The notes below the pieces were generated by a model. That model saw only the letters and a program-made list of their open reading frames with translations. It had not been told where the DNA came from and did not search any database. This document shows, one piece after another, positions 42,663 to 54,500 of a stretch of DNA of 64,000 nucleotides. Where the stretch lies: assembly GCF_910592395.1 (NCBI RefSeq), contig NC_088309.1, forward strand, positions 16,682,599 to 16,746,598, in the 5' to 3' direction. Every line of letters starts with the position of its first letter. Positions within the stretch are counted from its first letter, which is position 1. The DNA is from Lineus longissimus. Lineage: Eukaryota; Nemertea; Pilidiophora; Heteronemertea; Lineidae. The translations under genes were made by a program, and so were the position numbers.

Positions 42663-43088
42663 ATTAGGCCATGGGAATTTTATTAATCCTGTTTACCGTC
42701 CACCTCCCGCATGGGTTCTGAGCGAACATGAAATATTTTCATTATTTTTTTAAAAATCTATTTATTTTATTGTTGCCATCATTTTTTTATTTAAATAATC
42801 TTTCCAGTGGTTCATCTTTACCTTAAATCAAATGATTGAAAAACACAATAAAAACTTGGCAGGGTAGGCTCTTCATCATCCCCATAATAATGACATTTTT
42901 TCAATGCCTCATGTTGATGAACGACCTGATTTTCATTACTGGAACTTGCTGAATTGCGTGTTTTGACCAGTAAATCAGACTGTAGTGTAAACCGATAATG
43001 ATTAAATGAATAATGAAAAATAAAAAAAGCCTCATCATCTTTTTAAATCTCTCGGATGGTAAACAGGATTAATCATTCCTATGGCCTT
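42663..43088. mobile_element. Small inverted-repeat element
   Basis: TTAGGCCATGGGAATTTTAT plus TAATCCTGTTTACCGTCC at the left reappears inverted at the right as GGATGGTAAACAGGATTAATC followed by ATTCCTATGGCCTTA. About 425 bp, AT-rich interior, no coding potential. Confidence 0.65.
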
Positions 43089-43539
43089 AGGGAAGGATCG
43101 TTTTCCGAGACTGAATTTGCCAAAAATTATGCAACTTTCTCAGCTGGAAGCGCAGGAAGCGAGGCCTTCCTGCCCACCCTTCTTTCTCAGTTTCTGTTAA
43201 TCATACTGACCGAAGATGCCTTGCAAACCGAATCTGTCGTCTGCTTCGCTAAGGCCAGAGCAGAGCTTGCATTTATTGAGCTTGGGTATCGCCATCTAAT
43301 ATCTGTCGATTGACGGACAAGAAAATGCATTCGTTGTGTGCCAAATCCTTTGATGGATAGGGTTGGTTTTGGTGTACAACGTTAGGGCCTATGGCACTGA
43401 AAGAGTGGAGTGTTGGATCATGTTCAAAAAAATAAATCATGTGATGTCCTTTCCATGCCGACCACATGGATGCGATTGCGTCGCCGCGCTATGGCCTGTT
43501 ATGTGTAGCACTATGCGATTCACCGATTCATTCAATATT

Positions 43540-44990
43540 TCAGTCAGAAATCGAATGAATAGTTTCTTTAGTGAAAAATAAATCAAATAAATTGTCAATC
43601 GAATCGAATGATAGGTTGTTTTATCAAAAATGTATTGGAAAGAGTTTAAAATATCAAGACCGAGATCAAACAATCTCATTCGATTCTTACAAATCACCTA
43701 TTCAATATTAATCGCATAATTCGTCATATAGATTAAAGTACATTTCGATATAATCAAATAGTTCTTACAAAAAATTGAATGATAATTTGATTTTAAGAAT
43801 GAATGTTCATTCGATTCCATATCAAATGAAAAGCAATATTCTATTTAAAAATCAAATGGTCTATTTGATTTAAATCGAATAAAAAATATATATATTTGAT
43901 TTCAAAATCGAATGGTCTATTCGATTTAAATCAAATGATTATTCGATTTAAAAATCAAATTATCTATTTGATTAAAATCGAATTACCATTCGATTCTGTT
44001 CTAAAATGTATTACATAGGCTATATTTGATTTCAAAATCGAATGGTCTATTCGATTTAAATCGAATGGTCTATTCGATTTAAATCGAATGATGTCTCATT
44101 CGATTCTGCTCCTATTCCATTCGATTCTAATTGGTTGCTAGTTTGTCACGTGACTACGATTGACCAATCAAAATCGAATAGAAATCTACAAAAATCGAAT
44201 GACATATTCAATTTTAAATCGAATGGTCTATTCGATTTTAAATCGAATGACCTATTCGATTTAAATCGAATGAGTATTCGATTTCTAAATCAAATGGTCT
44301 CATTCGATTCTGCTCCTATTCCATTCGATTCTAATTGGTTGCTAGTTTGTCACGTGACTATGATTGACCAATCAAAATCGAATAGAAATCTACACAAAAT
44401 CGAATGACCTATTCGGTTTTAAATCGAATAAAATCTGATGATAATTCGATTTTAAAATCGAAAGACCCATTCGATTTCAAATCGAATATATGAAATCGAA
44501 TAATACTAAAATCTAATTCATATATTCGATTTGAAATCGAATTTACATTCGATTTAAATATCAAATCGAATAGTGCATTCGATTTTGAAATCGAATAGCT
44601 ATTCGATTTCAAAATCGTATATTATTTGATTCTGCAATTGAATATACTTTGATTAAATTGAAAGATTTGGTGTAATTAAAATCGAAAATGCTTCGTTATT
44701 GACCAGTTAATGCTATATTTTTGAATCTGATTTTGATCTATTTCTTTCACCTTTTGATTTTTTCTAAGTTATATTCGATTATGAATTTATAGTGTTTGAT
44801 TTGATATACAACAAGAACAGTATTTTTTGTTGATAAATGTTTGAAAAAAATCGAATGAATAGAATATGCAAAAAAATCAAATGATTGAGGGAAGAATCGA
44901 ACAAAGTTGATTAAAATCGAATAGATAGGCACAAAAATCGAATTTTAATTGCAATGTTGCTCAAATCGAATTTTGCTACAAAAAACATGC
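43540..44990. repeat. Field of ATTCGAT / ATCGAAT motifs
   Basis: Dozens of ATTCGAT and ATCGAAT heptamers on both strands, often fused into the palindrome ATTCGATTTAAATCGAAT and separated by short spacers such as GGTCTATT. A ~100 bp block starting near 44100 (CTGCTCCTATTCCATTCGAT through TCACGTGA to AATCTACA) is repeated at about 44308. Motif density falls at the edges, indicating local expansion rather than a unit satellite. Open frames here are by-products. Confidence 0.85.
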
Positions 44991-45492
44991 CATACCGCGC
45001 ATTGAAGTCAGTGCAGCATCGTGAGCAAGCATGCATGCATGGTCCTGGCAATGGCATGCTGGATGGACCTGATAGACTACCGACTCTTCTATTCTATCCT
45101 CATACCATACCAATCAATGATTGATATAAAGAAATGAAGGCCTATCTACCATGCCTACCAAATATCATCCTCACTTAGATTTTATGTCAAATGAGATAAA
45201 TGAAAGCTGTCAAAGTGTCAGTCTCAGCAGCTCAGTATCACATCACGAAGTTCTACCGCAATGACATGCATGACCGCCAGTTTCCCGCCAGCTTGATGAC
45301 GCCACGGTCAACGCGGGTGCAGACGTAACTCGGCTAACCCGGGTAAAATCTAGCCGATTTTGTTTTGGACCAATCACAGAGCTTCTATTATGAAGCGTTC
45401 GGCATCTAAAATAGTGATGGCGGATGATAACATTTTTCGGGTTTTTCTTCCCAAATAACCAATAAACTCGATTTCTCAAGAAAACAGCAAAA

Positions 45493-45571
45493 ATGCCGAA
45501 AACAAGAGCTTACAACCTCGGTGTACTTTTTATTCTACTCCTGGAAAACACATTACATGTATTAAGTCAAA
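45493..45571 (+). CDS. Exon 1: signal peptide
   Basis: The ATG at 45493 (context AAAA ATG C) encodes MPKTRAYNLGVLFILLLENT followed by LHVLSQ: basic start, hydrophobic core LGVLFILLL, polar end. Donor CAAA/GTAAGA, phase 1. The one leftover base joins in frame to exon 2. Confidence 0.75.
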
Positions 45572-48500
45572 GTAAGAATTGCATTAATTTCTTGGTTGAA
45601 AGTGTTGAAATGTGCCGTTTCCAATGTAAACAAGTGGTGAAGTACACGCAATACGCATACATACACGACACAGGAAGGCGCCTATCAATCACTACGAACC
45701 GACTTTGCACTGCAAGTACATGATGGAAACAAAATATTTTACTTGAAAATTGCTGTGCATCTGACCACACAGGCCTCTGAACCCTAGTTGACGGGATTAA
45801 CATGGGTGAACAAAGTGCCCATTTCCAGATACGCTGGTACCACCTAGGGTCGGACCATAGGCCCCTGAATGCTAATTAGCGGGATTATCGGGCTAAACAA
45901 TGGGATTAGCTCGGAAAAAATATATAGGGAGTTAAAAAACTAAAGGTAGGCAAGCGAGGACCAGATTTGAAGCGAGAGACACCTCCACTTCGGACCTCTC
46001 GTACGACCAGAAAACGCCGAGAAACGTAATATTTTTTGATCACCACGCCATCTATAACACTCCAATTTTTAATCCCATGCCTTCTGTCAGCCATCAATTG
46101 CATATTAACAACATTGTCGGCATCGTTTGATGGTGGTGAAAGCGAATAAATTCAGAAAACTCTCCGCCCACCATCCCCCTCCTTGGTAACCTAATCAAAA
46201 TGACGCCAGCATCGCACCGCAGTGAAGGGAATCCCGCGCGCTGATTGGCTTTTCGCTTGTAAACAGCGACCTGGCAGAATTATGTGTTTATTTCTAGCCA
46301 ATCAGCGCACGGGATTCCATTCACTGCGAGTTCAGGTTACCAAGGAGGTGGATGGTCGGCGGAGAGTTTTCTGAATTTATTCGCTTTCACCACCATCAAA
46401 CGATGCCGACAATGTTGTTAATATGCGATTGATGGCTGACAGAAGGCATGGGATTAAAAATTGGAGTGTTATAGATGGCGTGGTGATCAAAAAATATTAC
46501 GTTTCTCGGCGTTTTCTGGTCGTACGAGAGGTCCGAAGTGGAGGTGTCTCTCGCTTCAAATCTGGTCCTCGCTTGCCTACCTTTAGTTTTTTAACTCCCT
46601 ATATATTATTTCCTAGCTAATCCCATTGTTTAGCCCGATAATCCCGCTAATTAGCATTCAGGGGCCTATGGTCGGACCAACAAAGCATCTTTACAGGAGA
46701 TCTTCATGGTCAATGACGCCAGACAATGCCTCTCGAGCCATTGTCTGGCGTCTTTTACCCTGAAGATCTATTGTAAAGATGGTTTTTTGGTCTGACCCAA
46801 AGGTAGTAGGCCCTAGTACTGAGTAGTAGGTGGTACCGGCGTATCTGCAAAAGGGCCTATGGCTATAGGATAAGCCAGGAAAGGAGGTAAGACTAAGAGA
46901 AGGAAAAAAGAAGAGGTTGGCAAGCCTTGGACCGGATTTGAACCGACAGACGGCTCTACTTCGGACCCCTCGTACAACATGTACAACCTGAAAACGCCAA
47001 GAAACGGACAGTTTTTTGCTTACCACGCAATCAAAATTGTAGTGTAAGGCCATATGAAATAAATAACCTGATTCTCATCAGACCATTGGCATTGGTGAAA
47101 AGTTTGTCCAGTAAGGCATTTTATATCCGCTAAAGTAGGTTAAATTGAAGTGTGAGCGGGTCAAGGAGAATGATTAAAAACATTTCCTCAAAATCCTGGC
47201 TGCAATACTTTTTGGTTGTTATTGTTTTAAGTCCAGGAGAGACTGAACATTTCTATTGATATTCTAATGAGTTCAGTAATCGCTGACGAACTTTGGTCAA
47301 CATTCGAGTTACGTAACAAAATTTGTGATGTGGTTGATGACATTGTCAGTGTGCTATTCTTAATGTAGCTCTCATTCTCAGAAGGTTTGTATTGCTACAG
47401 GTTCAGTATTTCAAGGTCTAGCCACAATGCTGCCAATGGTGGTGCTGCCTATTGTCAAACTTTAATTGACCCAAAATAAATCCACGCCACGTTGGTTTAC
47501 ATGATGTTCAGTATTGTAGAGACGCTACTGGTGAAACTGTACATCCAACTCCTTCGCTGGGTATTACCGTTGTGCCTGACGTGATGTCTGACAGGCGTCA
47601 ATTCCGTTACCTTGTCCTAAACGTCTTGACGTCTGATGTGTTGTTACGTGACGCCAGCTTCGCCCCTTGGGATCGTAAGTGTGTCGATGACGTCACACAC
47701 AGCTTGGTAACGTTTAGTGCTGATTGGTGGGGTTGTTGCCAAGCAATTCTGCACGGGTTTTGACACGTTTTATTGTCAAAGGCTGGGGGTTGGGCTTGGC
47801 ATTATGTTTTGCGAGTCCCTGCTAACGGTTTCGTTGATATGTTCAACTCATCAGATATCTGACCAGTGTGGTTGTGTGACGGGTCTGGTGCTGTTACCAG
47901 ATGAACTCCTGCTTAAATAGTTGTAAAGGTTGATATTGTACTAAATTTTGTTAGACAAGTCGAGAGCTGACGCCCGTGAGCTCTGGGGTGTGGAACCATA
48001 AAGGAACCTGTAGTCCAGCTGTAGATTTCTGTTGACAGGTTATGGAGACGTAGGTGTTGTGAGTGGGTTGGAATTCTAAACGATGTTCAGGATCATTCCT
48101 TAAAAAATCCTCGGCTCTATCCGTAGCGGAATCAAAACATATTGTTTCCCAAATCACTGTGCAAACCATGTCAATAGGCTAAAAGTCAATTTGAGAGTCA
48201 TTAGAAAAATAATAGGGCTTCCCAGGTTACTGTTATAGCTTACAACTCCCAAATGTCTAGAAATTTTCAGGAAATATGTTTAAAAATAAAACCTCTACAT
48301 ATTGTGTTTAATACCATTACTCAATTTTATTTTGTTGACTTTAAACTTGACTTTTTTATGTTAACCCGGTGGACCCTGTTTAGAATGACTGTGTTTTGAG
48401 CACAATTGCCCCTGTCTTTTCCATTTTTAAGAAATGAAGAATTTCAAAAACATAGGCTTGTGGTAATACGTCCCCAATCGGTAGAGGGTGCGTTGCAATA

Positions 48501-51500
48501 AAATTGATTCCCTTCAATTTCAGATAATGTTGCTGGTCCATTTTCAAACACAGGCAGTGTCGTCATTGACAAGAGCAACCTAGCTTTATTCACTCTATCT
48601 GGGAATGCAGCAGGTGGAGGAGTTCCCGTCACCTTATCAGCTACTGCTAGGTTTGAAAGTGATGTAAGCATTTGAATTTGGCTGTAGTGCTAGCAATTTA
48701 CCCATCAATCTATCAGTGATAGTTGTTACCAGGAATGTTTTTCATATTTTAATTTGTATGCATGGCATTTGTCTAATTTTACCTTTAACATGTGTAGGAT
48801 GCAAACTGCCAAGCGCTTGGTTGAAAAAATGTGGCACCATGTTTTGGAAGGGAAGTTTGAGAACACTGAATTTGATAAGTTAAAAATTCTTTTGACACCT
48901 ATAAAGTAACTTGAATTTTAAACGACTTGTTTTGCAAACTTGTTTTGCAGGTTGTACAACAGATGCTGCAACAGTTGTTGGTTTACAAGCTAACATTCAC
49001 TGCCCGTGGTGAAAAATTCTTTTGATACCTACATACCTAAGTTACTTGAATTAAACGACTTGTTTTGCAAACTTGTTTTGCAGGTTGTAGTAACATGTAC
49101 AACAGATGCTGCAACAGTTGTTGGTTAGACCAAGCTAACATTCACTGCCGGTGGTGAAAAATTCTTTTGATACCTACATACCTAAGTTACTTGAATTAAA
49201 CGACTTGTTTTGCAAACTTGTTTTGCAGGTTGTAGTAACATGTACAACAGATGCTGCAACTGTTGTTGGTTACACCAAGCTAACATTCACTGCCGGTGGT
49301 GACAATATCACTCAAGCTGCAGCTCCAAAAACAGGAAATGTGCCATTTACGTAAGTGTCCCTTTGACTTGAGAATAAAGAACAGAACAATACAAAAAACC
49401 TCTGATTTACGTCTCAGTCAAAGGACGAAGCAATGTAGGGTTCAGTGTCATGCTCAATCAAGGACACAGACAAAGCAGTGGTGGTCCAACCCACAACCTC
49501 CGTATTTTGAGCCGAGCACTGAAACCACTCCTGCTGCTGATCAGCCATCTGTAACACTTAAATGTATGAGAGACCAATTGCACTTCATGTAGGAATAGAT
49601 GATGTGGATTTTATCAGAATCCTGTTTTAAAGGGGTACACCGTTCGTAATTACTGGTGGTCCAGTTAAATAGAAATCCACAAATACACAACACCTAGTGC
49701 AGTTATTGTGATTACAATTTTGTTGAAACTTGGTATTCATAGTATTTGTATATCTGTCTACACAAAGGCAATGCTGAGATTTATATTTTTAGAGTATGTA
49801 TTTACACAATTGACAATTTTCAAATTCAGCTACAAATTCAATTTTTTAACAAACGATGTTGGCCTTTAATCAGAATCCTGTATTAATGTGGATGATTTTT
49901 TCTAACAACAGATAATACATCCTATTCACAGCACTGGACAAGGTGTTACTTTAGTCTTAATCTTAGTTCAGCAAGAGCGAAGTGTAAGTTCAGTACACGT
50001 ACATGCATTTCACCTTGATCAAATATAAAGAACATTTCCTCCCGTGATTCTGTTTAGAACACATGCACTGAATAACAGCTTGATATTTATTTCAGAATAA
50101 ATGCTCAAGGTGAAGGCCGTCCAGTTCTAGTCACCTGTTCTGGGGTATCAACACCTGCTGACCCAACACATATCCAACAGTTCACCAAGGCAGAAAGTGA
50201 TACAGTGTAAGTACCCGTCCTGGATGGGCACATCTCTTGACAGTGTGATGAACTGATTCCAATATTGTCATATTCCACTATAATTGTTCATTTGAAACAA
50301 ATCATCAACTTTACTGAGCGCCAAGAGGGTAGAGGACTTTCAATTAATCCGTAGAGGTGGCACTACAAGACGTGTACCTTTTCAAGGCAATGACAACGCC
50401 AACGGCTGATGATGTCCGAGGTGTCAAAGGACTTTGTGTGAAATGAGCTTACAGAGCCAGCAAATTACGATGTATCAGATTTCACGGAAAGTGATTGGTT
50501 ACCCTGCCGATATTTCACCAGTTTTGTTGTTTTTCTGGTGTGAAGACTTACCTCCTCATAAGCCCTATAAAATAACTGATTGCACCCCCTAGTGGATTGG
50601 CCACTACTCATTAAAAACAACTTTTATCTGTTTAGAGCCTACATTCATTTTAGTGATTCAGGAAAATATCTTAAATATGCTCTCCCAATGTTGTAAGGAA
50701 GGGAGAAAATACTTCATCATGTAAATGTCTATTTCAGATATATCCAAGTCACCGAACCTGCCACGGTAAATTTCTGCACATCGTCCATAACAGTTCCAAA
50801 TTTATTCGGGGTTTTAAGTGATACATTCAGACTTCAGTTCAGGTATGATTTGATCAGTGGTCTTATTTCATAGGTCTTGATACTTTGCTTGAGAATTGTT
50901 AATGGCGTAGAAAACGTGGCAGTGACTACCATCAATGAGCAAGTGCGAAAGAAAGAAAGAAGACACAGGTACAGATTAGGACTCGTGAAATGTGTCTCAA
51001 TCTCCCTAATCAAATGCTTTTAATGCTTGAAATGTTGAAATAGTCATCCCCTGTGATGTCACACGCCGATGGTGCAATGTGCTCGCGAGTTGCATTGCAT
51101 CTGTTGTCCTGGAAGACCATTGTTCTTGTATAGATGTCGATACATTTTTAGCTCTCCTCTGGGGATATTATACAATACCGTGGCGTCCGTCGTCATCCGT
51201 TAGCGGAGCACGTTTCGTCACCGCTAGGGCTGGATAAAACTTGGTGTGATGGTAGCTTTGGGCAATATGCCCAGATGTATATTTCTTTTTCGTGATATGA
51301 CCTACTTTCTGACCTCCAGGTGGCCATCTTGGAAGTTGTTTTTTGGCTCACCGTCAGGGGAGTCTATACGATAGCCCTGTGTCCGTCCTCGTCCGTATCC
51401 TGTGTGGCACGTTTCTTAACCGCTTGTGCTATGAACTTGAAACTTTGTACACATTATGACCAAGGTCACATGACCTCTGGTAGGGAATTTCGGTCTGGTC

Positions 51501-54500
51501 TGATTCTTCACCTGGCCACCAGGGGGCTAAAACCAAAAACTTAAAAAGTGCGATAAATCGTTTATTACTGATTTGTTTTAGCAAGAATTTTTATGGTGGG
51601 TACCTCTAGCAAGGATACATCACATATCATACGGGTTTTTGATTTGACATACTTTTCAAGGTCACAGAGGTCAAACTCTAAAATTTCCCCGATAGTGGCA
51701 CGTTTTGTCTTTATTCGTCCTATAGTCTTTAAATTTGGTATGTAGACACCTGTTACATAGCTCTACATCTTGACAAAAAATCAGGTCGATGTGGCGTACT
51801 TTTCAAGGTCACAGAGGTCAAATGGTGTGAATTGGCCGTTTGTGTGTAAATATTGCACGTTTCTTAACCACTAAAGCTATGAACTTTAAACTTGGTATAC
51901 ATGACCCCCTAGGTCAGATGACCTGTGACACTGATTTTCGGTCCGGTCTGATTCTTAACTTGGCCACCAGGGGGCCAAAACCAAAAATTTAAATAGTGCC
52001 ATATCTCGCTTATTATAGACCCCACATACAACAAATGTGGGGTCTATATTGAGATTACTAGGAGAAGGTACTAGGCTTCTGCATTCTTCCCAGGTTATAT
52101 TATGGAGGTAGTCCAGCAAAACTGCTATTTCAACTGAAAAACTGTCACCCCTGTCCCATCAAACTAAACTCGATTTAGTGCACCTGGCAAAGATTTTTTC
52201 GAAATTCGGATAATTTTGATGACTTTGAAGCGTTTTTATGCGCCGATTTTCTGATTTGCTTTCAAATCTCCGACGCGATTCTGTCAATCACACGTACATT
52301 AGCATAAGCTTCGCCCCGTAATGGTGACGTCATATCCTCATGCATCATGGCGGCGGTATCTCTTTGCCGAAGTCATGGAAGTGGCGAGCTGTCGAGTATT
52401 TTGAGCAAAGAACGACGGTTGAATGTAGGAATAAAATAAAGGAATAGCCTTAAATGCTTATCGATGATCCATCCTGCCCATCTGAAAAGGTTAGGGTGCT
52501 GTTTAAGTGTTATTGTGCATGTGATTTTGAGAAAGCGCGAGCGTGTTTGTCCAGAAATAGATCATCCGCGAAACGGAATAGACTTCACTCCTCCTTATGT
52601 GTACTGTGTGGGCCCGTGGGGGCTATCGAATTTGCTGCCAAGCAAATTTCAAATTTCTAGTTACTGATTAGTTTTTGGTAAACATTTTATGGTAGATACT
52701 CTTAGCACGGATACATCACATATGATACAGGTTTTTGATTTGACATACTTGTCAAGGAAGGTCACAGAGGTCAAATGGCATAAATTGGCCATTTGAGCGT
52801 AACTGTGGAACGTTTGTTAACGCCTAAGGCTATGAACTTGAGACTTTGTACAAAGGACCCCCTAGGTCAGCTGACCTCTGACCCTGAATTTCAGTCCGGT
52901 CTGATTCTCCACTTGGCCACTAGGGGGCCAAAAGTGAAAACCTAGAAAGTGTGATATCTCGCTTATTAGTGATTCGTTTTCAATAACATTTTTATGGTAG
53001 GTACTCCTAGCAAGGATACATCACATATCGTATGAGTTTTTGATCTGACCTGCTGAGGTCACGGAGGACGGCGTAAATTGGTCGTTTGATTGTAACTATG
53101 CAAGTTTCTTAACCACTAAAGCTATGAACTTGAAATTTGTTACACATGACTCCCTACGTCATGTAACCTCGGATATCCAATTTCGATCTGATCTGGTGCT
53201 CAACTTGGCCACCAGGAGGCCAAAACTAAAATAGGTAAAAAGTGCAATATCTTGTTTATTAGTGACTTGTTTTTGAGAATATTCTTATGGTACTTTATTC
53301 CAAGCAACGATACATCACAATGTCATACCGAGTTTGGTTTGACTATACTATACATGTACAATGTTTCTTGAATTCCAAAGCACCAAATATCTATACGGTG
53401 AGCACAATGGCCCCTGGCCGTTTCATTTGCCTCTTTGAAGCTAATGGTTGTATGTAAAGTGACGACATTTTTATGGTGGGTGTATCTAATAAGGTTAAAT
53501 GACATATCACCCGGGTTTTTGATTTGACCTACTTTCAAGGTCACAGAGGTCAAAGTTCACTATAGTATAGTTCTCGACATCGACACAATGTGACGCTACA
53601 GTAGCTAGCAGATACTGGATGACCGAGAAATATGACACTATACCTGAAAGTTATAGACTACATGAAACTGTAATCCACCAAATTTTTTTCACTATCGTAG
53701 ATTTTGCAAATACGATTCACAAAAATAAAAATCACAAAGAAATATTTTTGATTGCATTTCTTTATAATCCACCTAAATAAATATCGTAACAAATTAATTT
53801 TTTTCTGAAAGATTTGGACTTGCAGAAATAAAAAGGTGTTCAGATTTGGCGGTTCACCAAAATTGTATGAAATTTTTCTTCAAAGAAGTTTCTATGCATT
53901 GTTTCTATTTCAGTGATACAGTCGCAGTGGATGGTGTAAGCGTCACATGTAAAACTTGTACAACGTGTCCTGATGCTCCTTTTGGTAAGTACTTATTACA
54001 AAAAATCCTTGTTTGACCTCTTGGCCAAAAAAAGAAGAAAACAGCTAGTTCTTATGGGCTTTTGGACATGTGAAACGAATGTCAGATTTAGAAAAGGTGG
54101 CAGATACACTAGACCTGTTTCAGTCATCAGTCTGATTACCAACCTAAATTTACAAAATGTGATATTTTTTTGTCCGTCTGGCAAAACAATCGGCACAACG
54201 CACTTGGGGAAAGGGAAGAAAAGTATGACAAGTGGGAAAACAAATTATGTTTTTCTTGTTGAAAATGATTTTATGACTGTCAGAGTGGCGCAGTGTTAAC
54301 AACAGCGCCTGTCACCGCTGAGGTCCCGGGTTTGATTCCCGGTCGGTCCCGGTACACTCATGTGATAGAGATTGCGACTGTCTTCGACAGCGTGGGTTTC
54401 CTCCGGATCTCCAATTTCCTCCTACTTACATTACAATTGTCCAATATTGTTTATAGAACTAATAATGTCCTTGTTGACGCTCAGATCTCAACTCAACAGA

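Noticed and set aside
43056-43313. 85-codon frame after the small inverted-repeat element
   Set aside because: Begins inside the inverted arm and has no recognisable domain.
45906-46620. Two identical 65-codon frames (ADRRHGIKNWSV...)
   Set aside because: They are the same palindrome arm read on each strand; a related but diverged piece at 47053-46691 does not keep a clear protein-level pattern, so coding is not supported.
54281-54353. Functional tRNA gene
   Set aside because: A and B boxes are present but acceptor and anticodon stems do not pair; fits a SINE head.
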